Assembly: GCF_014838825.1 (NCBI RefSeq)
Contig: NZ_JACYMO010000003.1
Span: 62,001 to 126,000 of the forward strand
DNA: 64,000 nt
Direction of reading: 5' to 3'
Origin: Erwinia persicina
Lineage (GTDB): Bacteria > Pseudomonadota > Gammaproteobacteria > Enterobacterales > Enterobacteriaceae
In this document: piece by piece, positions 40,613 through 49,045 of the stretch
How positions within the stretch are numbered: the stretch's first letter is position 1
How the letters are laid out: each line of letters begins with the position of its first letter
The notes under the pieces: generated by a model
Told to the model about the DNA's origin: nothing
The model's database searches: none
Seen by the model: only the letters and a program-made list of their open reading frames with translations
Program-made: the position numbers and the translations under genes

Positions 40613-41932
40613 CTACACCTGAATCGCGGGCTCTTTCAGACGCCGCACCTGATACTGCTTCACCAGCCGCTTAATCATTAATGCCCCTGCCAGCCCACAC
40701 ACCGCAGCAATTGTCAGCCAGACGCCCGGCATCGCTTTATCACCGGTGACATGGATCAGATAGCTGCACATCGCCGGGGTAAATCCGCCAAACAGGGCAG
40801 TCGCCAGACTGTAAGCCAGCGAGAAGCCCGTTGCACGCACTTCGGCGGGCATCACCTCGGTCAGGTACACCACCATGGCACCGTTGTAGCTGGCGTAGAG
40901 GAAGGAGAGCCACAGCTCGGCTTCCAGCAGGTGCGACAGACTGGGTGATCCCACCAGCCAGTGCAGCACCGGCCAGGCGGTGAGGATCATCAGAACGGTG
41001 AACAGCAGCAGCAGCGGACGGCGGCCGTAGCGGTCAGAGAGGGAGCCCATCACCGGCAGCCAGAACAGGTTGGAGATGCCGACGCACAGGGTGACAAAGA
41101 AGCTCTGTTTGTCACTCATCATCAACACGGTTTTACCGAACGTTGGCGTAAAGGCGGTGATCATATAGAACATCACCGTGGTGGTGACCACCATCAGCAT
41201 ACCGGCGAGGATCAGCGCCCAGTTACTGCCTACCGAACGCAGAATCTGCTTCATGGACGGGTGGTGTTTACGCTGGCTGAACGCTTCGGTCTCTTCCAGC
41301 ATCCGCCGGATCCAGAACAGGAAGGGGACAATCATACAGCCGATCACAAACGGAATACGCCAGCCCCATTCGCTTACCTCCCCTTTATCCAGCAGATGGT
41401 TGAGCAGCAGACCCAGCAGCGCGGCAAAAATTACCGCTATCTGCTGGCTGCCCGACTGCCAGCTGACGTAGAAACCTTTCCTGCCCTTTGGCGCGATTTC
41501 CGACAGGTAGACCGACACCCCGCCCAGTTCGACGCCGGCAGAGAAGCCCTGTAACAGGCGTCCCAGCAGGATCAGGATCGGCGCGGCCATCCCGAGCGTG
41601 CTGTAGCCGGGCACCACCGCGATGGTCAGCGTGCCGATCGCCATCAGCCCCAGAGTCAGCAGCAGCCCTTTACGACGCCCGTGCTGGTCGATATACGCGC
41701 CGAGGATGATTGCACCCAGTGGACGCATCAGGAAACCCGCCCCGAAGGTCATTAGCGTCAGCATCAGGGAGGCAAAGGGGTCATCACCGGGGAAGAAGGT
41801 TTTAGCAATGGCGGTAGCGTAATAGCCAAACACCATAAAGTCGTACATTTCGAGGAAATTACCGCTGGTGACATTGAAGATTGTTTTCGCACCGCCCTGC
41901 CGCGATGTCCCTGTCGGGGTTGTTGTGGTCAT
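40613..41932 (-). CDS. MFS citrate/tricarballylate-type proton symporter (MHS family)
   Basis: 439 aa with twelve predicted membrane helices. The metabolite:H+ symporter signature is clear: VTSGNFLEMYDFMVFGYYA, MRPLGAIILGAYIDQHGRRK (helix 2-3 loop), GRLLQGFSAGVELGGVSVYL and YSLATALFGGFTP. It resembles the citrate-proton symporters CitA/CitH and the tricarballylate carrier more than ProP or KgtP. No citrate lyase or tricarballylate genes are near. AAAGGATG precedes the ATG. It is convergent with exbD and divergent from yghA. Confidence 0.82.
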   Translation of the reverse strand: MTTTTPTGTSRQGGAKTIFNVTSGNFLEMYDFMVFGYYATAIAKTFFPGDDPFASLMLTLMTFGAGFLMRPLGAIILGAYIDQHGRRKGLLLTLGLMAIGTLTIAVVPGYSTLGMAAPILILLGRLLQGFSAGVELGGVSVYLSEIAPKGRKGFYVSWQSGSQQIAVIFAALLGLLLNHLLDKGEVSEWGWRIPFVIGCMIVPFLFWIRRMLEETEAFSQRKHHPSMKQILRSVGSNWALILAGMLMVVTTTVMFYMITAFTPTFGKTVLMMSDKQSFFVTLCVGISNLFWLPVMGSLSDRYGRRPLLLLFTVLMILTAWPVLHWLVGSPSLSHLLEAELWLSFLYASYNGAMVVYLTEVMPAEVRATGFSLAYSLATALFGGFTPAMCSYLIHVTGDKAMPGVWLTIAAVCGLAGALMIKRLVKQYQVRRLKEPAIQV

Positions 41933-42266
41933 TACCGCATCCTTTGTCTGTTTTTTCTCGTTTTTACCCTGCGGCAGGGGGCGGTGAATGTGATGGCGAT
42001 CACTGTGTTAATTTACTGTTTGTTCACATTAGTAACCAAAAATTAACAGGAGATAAAAAAGCACAGCTCTGCACATATCCGGACGCTTATTGGCCGCTGC
42101 GTTGGGTTATTGTTCATATTTCGTTATATTTTTTTGCATTTGCACACCGTCTTTTTTTTACCAAAAATCAGCGGGATGGCCATTCTGCCGGTTTCTCTTC
42201 TCGACAGTTTCTCTGTGCTGACTAGCCTTACTGGTGAACAAAACTGTTATGAACCCAGGAGGAACC
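41933..42266. other. Divergent promoter region, symporter / yghA
   Basis: 334 bp, AT-rich. It contains the CRP-like site at 41987, a GTTCACATTA half-site near 42024, and T-rich stretches (TTATATTTTTTT near 42124) that may be part of a yghA promoter. No additional ORF is convincing. Confidence 0.5.
41987..42008. promoter_or_regulatory. Candidate CRP site of the citrate-type symporter
   Basis: GAATGTGATGGCGATCACTG has TGTGA-N6-TCACT at ideal spacing, nearly the full CRP consensus. Its centre is about 65 bp upstream of the minus-strand ATG, a position suited to class I/II activation. CRP control of a carboxylate transporter is plausible. Confidence 0.6.
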
Positions 42267-43160
42267 ATGGCCGACCAATATGAAATGCAGAATCCTCTCA
42301 CGCAGTATCCCGCCACGGAATATCCTAAACAGCGTCAGCCCGCTCCGGGCGTGCAGGCCGACATGCAGCCCCGGCCTGACTGTGGTGAAAACAGCTATCG
42401 CGGCAGCGATCGGTTAAAAGGGCGCAAGGCACTGGTCACCGGCGCTGACTCCGGTATCGGGCGCGCGGCGGCGATTGCCTATGCCCGCGAAGGGGCCGAT
42501 GTGGCCCTCTCTTATCTGCCAGCCGAGCAGAAAGACGCCGAAGAAGTGGCAAAACTGGTTGAGCAGGCCGGACGCAAAGCCTTCCTGCTGCCCGGCGATG
42601 TCAGTCAGGAGGCGTTCAGTAAGAAGCTGGTGGAAGACGCCCGCGAACATCTCGGCGGGCTGGACATCCTGGCGCTGGTGGCCGGTAAGCAGGTGGCGGT
42701 AGAAGATATTGCCGACCTGACCACGGAACAGTTCCGCAAAACCTATGAAACTAACGTGTTTTCGCTGTACTGGATCACTCAGGCTGCGATCCCGCACATG
42801 CCGCCGGGGGGCAGCATTATCACCACGTCCTCCATTCAGGCCTATCAGCCGAGCCCGCACCTGCTGGACTATGCCTCGACGAAAGCCGCTATCCTTGCCT
42901 ACACGCGCGGGCTGGCGAAGCAGATCATCGATAAAGGCATCCGCGTGAACTGCGTGGCACCGGGCCCGATCTGGACGGCATTGCAAATCGCGGGCGGGCA
43001 GACTCAGGATAAGATCCCGGAATTCGGTCAGCAGACACCGATGAAAAGGGCAGGCCAGCCAGCTGAACTGGCACCGGTCTATGTCTATCTGGCTTCTCAG
43101 GAGTCCAGCTACGTCACCGCTGAAGTCCACGGCGTCACTGGCGGTAATCCTCTGGGTTAA
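42267..43160 (+). CDS. yghA: SDR-family oxidoreductase YghA
   Basis: 297 aa (E. coli YghA 294). The ATG at 42267 follows a strong AGGAGG; an upstream in-frame start is rejected. About 48 N-terminal residues ([20 protein letters not shown]) precede the Rossmann fold, with the NAD(P) loop [12 protein letters not shown], the catalytic Ser in TTSSIQAYQ and YxxxK in YASTKAA. It belongs to the stress-induced short-chain dehydrogenases; a substrate is not settled (aldehyde reductase activity has been described for YghA). Confidence 0.93.
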   Translation: MADQYEMQNPLTQYPATEYPKQRQPAPGVQADMQPRPDCGENSYRGSDRLKGRKALVTGADSGIGRAAAIAYAREGADVALSYLPAEQKDAEEVAKLVEQAGRKAFLLPGDVSQEAFSKKLVEDAREHLGGLDILALVAGKQVAVEDIADLTTEQFRKTYETNVFSLYWITQAAIPHMPPGGSIITTSSIQAYQPSPHLLDYASTKAAILAYTRGLAKQIIDKGIRVNCVAPGPIWTALQIAGGQTQDKIPEFGQQTPMKRAGQPAELAPVYVYLASQESSYVTAEVHGVTGGNPLG

Positions 43161-43166
43161 CCGCCT

Positions 43167-43190
43167 GGGGCGGGGCGTCAGCCCCGCCCC
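43167..43190. terminator. Hairpin between convergent yghA and tip adhesin gene
   Basis: A perfect 10-bp stem GGGGCGGGGC / GCCCCGCCCC with a GTCA loop. It has no T tract, so bidirectional pausing or mRNA end protection is likely. Confidence 0.5.
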
Positions 43191-43212
43191 ATCTGCCTGA
43201 TAAGTCGCCTGC

Positions 43213-44202
43213 TCAGAACGATAAATCCACCGTCACCGTATCGCTGTAATTTCCGGCCACCGGCGTGGCCTGATTTGTCAGCACCTGCGCATTGTAATTA
43301 AAGGTACGCGTTAAGCCGTCGCCGCTGACGGCATTTGCCGCGGCACTGGCCATCCGGTCAGGAGCCGTACTGCCCCAGCGAGAGGTTCCTGATCCTTTAT
43401 AAATCTCATAGGCCAGCTTCCCCGTTGTGGTAGCGCTGGTCATATAGCGCTGCGTCCCCACGGCGTTCAGGCCGTTACTCAGACCCACCGTGTAGGTGCT
43501 GCCTTTGGTGCAGATGACGTTAATCGACTGACTGATGCTGTTAAAGCTGCTGACCAGCGGTGCGCTGCCAAAGCTGACCGCCGGCGCGGTGATGGTGGTG
43601 CAGTCTTTGGCAATCGCGATATTGACGATAATCGACTGTGCGCTGGTGCCGGTCTGCTGCGAGCCCAGCAGGCAGGCCCCGAGCAGACCGACGCCGGTAC
43701 AGACATCGTAGTTCACCGTCACCGTCAGTGTGACGGTGTAGTTTCCTTCCGCCACCACCGCACCCGGTACCGTCCGCAGGTAGAGAGGGACATTGAACAC
43801 CACCTGTCCGACGCCACCGATGTTCAGGCCGAGCAGCTGGCTGCGGGACAGGGTATAAATTGTGCCGTTAATCCCCAGTTCGTTACTGCAGTTAACATCG
43901 GAACAGAGCTGCAGCGGGATCAGATCCGTGTTCAGCTTCAGCGCCCCCCGACTGCCCGTGGTGGCAACGGCAGTGGCTCCGGTCAGCTGCAGTTTGATGC
44001 TGTCGCTGGAGAGCAGGGCCAGTACACCGCCACCGCAGTTGACGGTGATATTGCGCTGAACAGTGCCTGGCGTGGTATTGACCGTAAACGAGCTGACGCC
44101 GCCAAAGCTGGCCGTCACCGTGGGCGTCGTACAAAGTGCCATCGCGGGCAGGGTGCCCGCCATCAGCAGAAGGGCGCTATACAGCAGCAGTCGTATTCTC
44201 AT
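43213..44202 (-). CDS. Csu-type pilus tip adhesin (spore coat U domain protein, CsuE-like)
   Basis: 329 aa. A signal peptide (about 1-22, ending LPAMA) is followed by two spore coat U (SCPU) domains, about 25-165 and 185-329. Each has paired cysteines and each ends in the donor-strand type motif: YTVTLTVTVNYD and YSDTVTVDLSF. Two-domain SCPU proteins at the operon end are the tip adhesins of archaic (Csu) chaperone-usher pili. Its ATG overlaps the usher TGA. Low-complexity Thr/Ser/Val runs are visible. Sequence varies too much to assign a receptor. Confidence 0.84.
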   Translation of the reverse strand: MRIRLLLYSALLLMAGTLPAMALCTTPTVTASFGGVSSFTVNTTPGTVQRNITVNCGGGVLALLSSDSIKLQLTGATAVATTGSRGALKLNTDLIPLQLCSDVNCSNELGINGTIYTLSRSQLLGLNIGGVGQVVFNVPLYLRTVPGAVVAEGNYTVTLTVTVNYDVCTGVGLLGACLLGSQQTGTSAQSIIVNIAIAKDCTTITAPAVSFGSAPLVSSFNSISQSINVICTKGSTYTVGLSNGLNAVGTQRYMTSATTTGKLAYEIYKGSGTSRWGSTAPDRMASAAANAVSGDGLTRTFNYNAQVLTNQATPVAGNYSDTVTVDLSF

Positions 44203-46622
44203 GGTGTGTTTCCGTAGGGTGGCGGTGGCAGCGTGCAGACCAGCGGACCGTAAGTGGTCAGGGAAGCAGGACGTCCACCGGACAGGGTCAGCACGGTGTC
44301 ACAGCGGCGTCCATCCGGGGTTGTCGCATGAATCGGGTTCTCTCCGGCCAGGTTCTCCAGCCAGGTAATGCCGTCCCAGCCGACAAAGGTAGAGGGCTGG
44401 CCAGGGCGATCGATCTGCGTCGACAGCGGCAGCGGCTTGCCGTCCTGGTCGTGCAGGATCACGCTGGCGGCGCGCAGCGGTTCAATCGGGAAGTGCAGCA
44501 GGTAACCGCTCTGCCGCTTGACGGAAAAACGCTGCTCGACGCTGCTGGCGGCCATATTCGCCGGCAGATCGAGCGTGTCGATATCATACTTTGCCGGATA
44601 ATAGGAGCTCACCTGCGGCACCAGCAGGTAGCCATTTTGATCGGTTTTGCCCATCAGCTGGTTTTCAAAGCGGACGTTGATGGCCGGGTAATCGGTTTTC
44701 ACCAGCACAAAGGCATCCGTCACCTGGTTGGCGGCAAAGACGCTGCCGTCCATCAGCACCAGCGAACCGGAGATATCGGCAAACTCCGTGCTGTAGCGAT
44801 CGTCGCCGTAGAAGCCGGCTGACGTTTCTACCTTCTGGTCCCGCCAGCGCAGACTGCCCTGACGATAACTGCCGCCCTCGCTCTGATTGGCCACCGAGGC
44901 ATCCCAGGCCAGACCGCCGTCGGTAGGCATGGAGTGGGACAGGCTGAGTCGCTCTGAGGTCCCTCCCTGTTGATTACGCTCCACGTTGACGCTGGCGTTG
45001 CTCAGTTCGCCGAAGGGGATTGTCAGGCCAACCGCGCCGGACCAGTCACCGCGCTCCCGATCGCGGCTGGCCGAGACATACAGGCTTGAGCTGCCCCACA
45101 GGCTTTTGCTCCACGAGAGGTTCATCAGCCGGGTGCGGCTGCCGTCACCGCTGGTAATATCAATCAGCGCCGCGCCGACGCTGCCAAAGCTATCCAGCGA
45201 CACGCTGGCGTTATACTGGGCGCTGCGACGGCTGAGAGTGTTGAACTCCCTGATCTCACTGCTGTTTTCACGGTCGGCATACAGAGCGAGGTTGCCAAAG
45301 CCGGTGGTGCGCTGAGTTTGCTGCATACCGAGGCTGAAGCGGCTGGTGCTGTACTGGTAGCCCCAGCCGTATTGTCTGCCGTGGTCGCCCTGCATCTGGC
45401 TCTGGCTGACCGAGCCGTTAACCACGCCGTACGCTCCCAGCTTTAACTGCATTCCGGCCCCTCCCAGCGCCAGCGATGGAGCTGCTTCGGCGTGGCTTTC
45501 CAGCGTCAGCCAGTCGGTCAGGCCGTAGCGGTAGGAGCCGCTGGACGCCGCAGAGCCGTAATCAAAGCTCTTCAGACCATAGTTCTGGCGCAGAGCCCCG
45601 GCAGAGAGGGCGTAATCAGAGAGGCCCGTTTTCAGCAGGTCGCTGGCGACGTAGAACGGCAAGGTGGTACTGATGCGGCGACCCTGCGCATCGGTGGTGA
45701 CCACCACGGCATTCCCGGCCCCGTTAACAAACGGCATATTGGTCAGCGAGTAAGGGCCCGGCTGGACATTGTTAGAACTGGTTTTATAACCGTTTACGAA
45801 CAGATCCACCGTGGAAGGAACCGCCGCCTGGCCGGAGAAGGAGGGCAGCGGGTAGGTCACCAGGTCGGGGCGCAGCGAAAAATCACGCCCCAGCTGGATC
45901 CCGCCCAGGCGCACGCTGCTGCTCCACGCCAGCGAGTCGCTGATCAGGTCACCGACCTGCCAGTTCAGTGCGTTCTCTTCATTCTGACTGGACCACCAGG
46001 TGTCATAGCGGATGTAGCCATTTTTCAGGTAACCCTCTTCGCCGGAAAGCTGCTGCTGATAGTTACCGTTACTGATGAACTGGCCGTAACCGCCAAACAG
46101 ACGCAGCTCATTCCAGGCGGACAGGCGGGAACCGCCGCCGGTAGTATGGCTGGTATACAGGTCGTAGTTGAACAGCGCTCCGTTACTGCTGCGTCCCTCA
46201 AAGCGTGGTCCGTTACGGGTCGTTCCGGCAAAGGTTTGTGCGGGCAGCCATTCCGGGGGAACCGTCAGCGAAATGCGCTGGCGCTGACGGTCATAATCGA
46301 CCCTGACCCGATCCAGGGTGGAAACATCCATCAGCGATGAGGTGATATGCGCAGTCGGGATGCCGGCCTGCTGCAGGTCAGCGGCGCGCAGCAGGTAATG
46401 ACCGTCACGAAACTGTACCGGTACCACCAGGCCGCGATCGTCGTCGTTCACCACCAGCCCCAGCATAAAGGCCTGTTCGTTCGCCGTGGTGGTACTGGCA
46501 CCGGGCGGGGGCGGCAGCGAGGTATAGACTTCCGCACTGCCGGTCAGCGGAGACAGGCAGGTCAGCAGGCCGGTGAAGGCCAGGGTGCAGTGCCCTCCCG
46601 GCACCGGACGGTATCTGTTCAT
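44199..46622 (-). CDS. Csu-type fimbrial outer membrane usher (CsuD-like)
   Basis: 807 aa, in the range of archaic ushers. A signal sequence (ending TGSA) precedes an N-terminal chaperone-binding domain (about 40-160), then the 24-strand pore region with the plug. VDLFVNGYKTSSNNVQPGPY, FVNGAGNAVVVTTDAQGR and SYRYGLTDWLTLESHAEAAP are classic usher motifs. C-terminal domains follow (about 650-807), ending in a proline-rich tail. It starts 3 bp after the chaperone stop with no clear ribosome site, so translation is probably coupled. Confidence 0.9.
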   Translation of the reverse strand: MNRYRPVPGGHCTLAFTGLLTCLSPLTGSAEVYTSLPPPPGASTTTANEQAFMLGLVVNDDDRGLVVPVQFRDGHYLLRAADLQQAGIPTAHITSSLMDVSTLDRVRVDYDRQRQRISLTVPPEWLPAQTFAGTTRNGPRFEGRSSNGALFNYDLYTSHTTGGGSRLSAWNELRLFGGYGQFISNGNYQQQLSGEEGYLKNGYIRYDTWWSSQNEENALNWQVGDLISDSLAWSSSVRLGGIQLGRDFSLRPDLVTYPLPSFSGQAAVPSTVDLFVNGYKTSSNNVQPGPYSLTNMPFVNGAGNAVVVTTDAQGRRISTTLPFYVASDLLKTGLSDYALSAGALRQNYGLKSFDYGSAASSGSYRYGLTDWLTLESHAEAAPSLALGGAGMQLKLGAYGVVNGSVSQSQMQGDHGRQYGWGYQYSTSRFSLGMQQTQRTTGFGNLALYADRENSSEIREFNTLSRRSAQYNASVSLDSFGSVGAALIDITSGDGSRTRLMNLSWSKSLWGSSSLYVSASRDRERGDWSGAVGLTIPFGELSNASVNVERNQQGGTSERLSLSHSMPTDGGLAWDASVANQSEGGSYRQGSLRWRDQKVETSAGFYGDDRYSTEFADISGSLVLMDGSVFAANQVTDAFVLVKTDYPAINVRFENQLMGKTDQNGYLLVPQVSSYYPAKYDIDTLDLPANMAASSVEQRFSVKRQSGYLLHFPIEPLRAASVILHDQDGKPLPLSTQIDRPGQPSTFVGWDGITWLENLAGENPIHATTPDGRRCDTVLTLSGGRPASLTTYGPLVCTLPPPPYGNTP

Positions 46623-46625
46623 CTG

Positions 46626-47345
46626 CTAGCGTGCTGAACTGGTACTGCGCCAGGTCTGTTTGTGTTCCAGCTGTGCGCTGATTTCAGCACGCCCGGACGC
46701 CGGGAAGCTTAACGGGAAGGTGTTACTGGAGTTGGCCAGCACATACCCCAGCAGGCTGCCAGAGAGCGATCGCCCACCCAGCGTCACATTGCTTAACCGG
46801 GCATGCGTACTGCCCCGATTGGTGATTTCCAGCGCCTGCTTACCCTCGCGGTTAACCAGCTGCCAGCTGAGTTCCGGGCGGGCGGTGTCGGGGTCGAGGC
46901 CGCTGCCATAGACAAACAGTGGCACGGAATACCGCATCTGGAACGTCAGTCCGGCCTGATTTTCCCCCGGGGCCCTGGGGGTGGGGATCTCATCCAGCAG
47001 CACGCGGTAAGCGAGCTCCTGGCCTGCCGTGGGCGGCGTCTGGTTGATCAGACGCACCATCTGGCGCTTACCGGGTTCAATGCGCACCACCGGCGGGCTG
47101 GCGAGCACCTGCTGCTGGGTCTGATACTGTTCCTGGCCGTTCACCTGCTGCCAGCTGAAGACGCGCACCTGCATCAGTGTGGTGCTTGCCCCCCGGTTTT
47201 CCAGCCACAGTTCGGTGGCTTTCTCGTTGTGGCTGAGTTTGGGGTCGATGGGCCAGATGAGCACGGAATTACCGGCCTGGGCCTTCAGCGACATTACGCC
47301 GCAAAGCAGGACAAAAAACAGTCCCGAAAAGGTATATTTCTTCAT
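46626..47345 (-). CDS. Csu-type periplasmic pilus chaperone (CsuC-like)
   Basis: 239 aa with a signal peptide ending LKAQA. Two Ig-like PapD domains follow: SVLIWPIDPKLSHNEKATELW, VVRIEPGKRQMVRLINQ (the subunit-binding Lys/Arg region) and a second domain from about residue 140, with LEITNRGSTHARLSNVTLGG. The family holds subunits in the periplasm by donor-strand complementation and delivers them to the usher. AGGAG precedes the ATG. It lies between the second subunit gene and the usher. Confidence 0.9.
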   Translation of the reverse strand: MKKYTFSGLFFVLLCGVMSLKAQAGNSVLIWPIDPKLSHNEKATELWLENRGASTTLMQVRVFSWQQVNGQEQYQTQQQVLASPPVVRIEPGKRQMVRLINQTPPTAGQELAYRVLLDEIPTPRAPGENQAGLTFQMRYSVPLFVYGSGLDPDTARPELSWQLVNREGKQALEITNRGSTHARLSNVTLGGRSLSGSLLGYVLANSSNTFPLSFPASGRAEISAQLEHKQTWRSTSSAR

Positions 47346-47369
47346 TATTGCTCCTTGTACTGCCCGACA

Positions 47370-47894
47370 TTACCAGCTCAATATCACCGTCAGCGTGTCG
47401 CTGTAGGTGCCGGCCCGGTTCACGCCACTCAGCTGTAACTGACCGTAGATGGGCAGCATAATATTGTTGGCATTACCCAGCGGCACTGCCACGTCCTGAT
47501 TGACCGGGATAGACGTCGTGTGGGCGGCGTTGGTGTAGAGGTTGTACGCCACCAGGCTGGTGTTACCCGCCACTTTCAGATTGCGCGTGGTGGTATAGTT
47601 GCTGCCGCCGTCAATGCGCATATTCAGCGTGGTACCGGGCGTGCAGGCCAGCGTAATGCCAGCGTTCTGCACATAGGCCGCACTGGCAGTGACGCTGCCC
47701 ACCCCGGGCTGCGTACCAAAATCGAGCGTGCCGAAAGAGGACGTACCGGCACCGGAGATCACGCAGCCGTTCACCACCGAGGCACTCACCGTAAAGTTCA
47801 CGCTGGGCAACGCCTGCGCACTGCTGCTGTAGATCAGCAACAGCAGGATCAGCGGATAAAGGGCGTCCGCGGCGCAGTACACCCGCTTCCACAC
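47370..47894 (-). CDS. Csu-type minor pilus subunit (spore coat U domain)
   Basis: 174 aa from a GTG start at 47894, which has AAGGGA 7 nt upstream. A hydrophobic signal (IYSSSAQA end) is followed by one SCPU domain (about 30-174) with VNGCVISGAG and LACTPGTTLN cysteines, and the C-terminal YSDTLTVILSW. It corresponds to CsuA or CsuB of Acinetobacter; which one cannot be decided by eye. It begins 23 bp after the major subunit gene. Confidence 0.82.
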   Translation of the reverse strand: MWKRVYCAADALYPLILLLLIYSSSAQALPSVNFTVSASVVNGCVISGAGTSSFGTLDFGTQPGVGSVTASAAYVQNAGITLACTPGTTLNMRIDGGSNYTTTRNLKVAGNTSLVAYNLYTNAAHTTSIPVNQDVAVPLGNANNIMLPIYGQLQLSGVNRAGTYSDTLTVILSW

Positions 47895-47917
47895 GATGCG
47901 TTCCCTTATCGCGACAA

Positions 47918-48493
47918 TCAGTAATTCACTGCGACGTTAATCGTGTCCTGATAGGTCGCGGCCGGAATGGCGACGTTATTGTTGCCCCCGCCGGTTATAC
48001 GGCCGTAGATCGGGTAGTTATCCCCGTTCGCCGGGTCGGGCGTCCCGGCGCTGACCAGGTTAGTGTTGTTGGCTATCGGGGTGGTGTAGTTGGTGCTGCC
48101 GTACAGGGTATAGGCAATACCCACGGTGGCGGTGGTGGCATTGATCAGATAGCGGGGCTGCGTGGTTTCTGCCCCGTAAACTGTGGTGGGTTTGGCGCTG
48201 CTGCTGGTGATCTGCACCGAATAGGTTGAGCCGGTTGAGCAGCGGACAAAGATACCGTTACCCAGGGATCCGACGAGGGTGGCTGATAGCGTATCGAAGG
48301 TCGCCGGGCTGGTACCGAAGTCCAGGTTACCGAAGTTGACGCCGGTACTGTTGGTGGCCAACTGTCCATTGACCAGACAGCCTGCGGTCAGGATCAGTTT
48401 AGCGGCAATACTTCCGGTGGTCGTGGCGGCATAGCCTGAACTGGCTACACCCAGGCTCAGGCCGCAACCCAGCAGTAAAAGCTTCATTTTCAT
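47918..48493 (-). CDS. Csu-type major pilus subunit (spore coat U domain, CsuA/B-like)
   Basis: 191 aa from the ATG at 48493, which has AAGGA at a proper 6 nt; the ATG at 48499 abuts that site. The signal peptide ends SSGYA. The single SCPU domain has LTAGCLVNGQLATNSTG, FVRCSTGSTYSVQI and the terminal YQDTINVAVNY. As the first gene of the operon it is likely the main shaft subunit. It is Thr/Asn/Gly rich, with few charges, like other pilins of this class. The operon reads A/B, minor, chaperone, usher, tip. Confidence 0.83.
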   Translation of the reverse strand: MKMKLLLLGCGLSLGVASSGYAATTTGSIAAKLILTAGCLVNGQLATNSTGVNFGNLDFGTSPATFDTLSATLVGSLGNGIFVRCSTGSTYSVQITSSSAKPTTVYGAETTQPRYLINATTATVGIAYTLYGSTNYTTPIANNTNLVSAGTPDPANGDNYPIYGRITGGGNNNVAIPAATYQDTINVAVNY

Positions 48494-49045
48494 AACCATT
48501 CCTTACTGATTAGAGTGATGAACGTGCTTTTCCGCCTGATGGAACAGTGTCGTCAGCAGGGCTGAATCAACAATGAAAATAATCAAAACCCTTTAGCGGG
48601 TAAAATATCACGTAAGGAATAGTCTGTTATTTGAATTAACGCGTTAGCATTCATTAGCGTAACTATAGATCAGCTCATGCCCCGCTGATAAGCGAATCGT
48701 AAAAATATTATTTATGTGTTAACAAGATCATGGATAAGTGCGCTTTCAGCCCAGCTGTGAAGGGGGTGTGAAATTTTCAACAATATTTACTGGCGGCTCT
48801 AGGCTATTTATCAGGCCAGTGCTATGTTCACTGCAGAAGACGAGTAAGTTTAATAAACTTTATAAATTATAGGGCTATATCCCATCGCTGAAAAAAAACG
48901 TTTCAGCGTCCTCCTCTTTCCCGTTACGCGGCTAAAGCTGGCTGATTTTTAGCCGATAAAACAGGCTTCAGCCCGATTAATTTTTTTAATGACACCGGGC
49001 CACCACACACTAAGTCAACATGGCTTCTGCATTCGAGACTGTCCT
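48494..49045. other. Long divergent regulatory region, pili / MHYT-GGDEF-EAL
   Basis: 552 bp, AT-rich compared with its flanks, with no convincing ORF. Two clean inverted repeats lie close to the signalling gene: CGCTGAAA / TTTCAGCG with a 7-nt spacer (48886-48908) and CGGCTAAA / TTTAGCCG with an 11-nt spacer (48929-48955). Either could be a hairpin in a leader RNA or an operator. Several TATAAT-like hexamers are seen (for example TATAAA near 48861). Confidence 0.5.

Noticed and set aside
41881..42225. 114-codon ORF in the symporter/yghA gap
   Set aside because: It runs antisense through the symporter start and across AT-rich promoter DNA; the protein has no known features.
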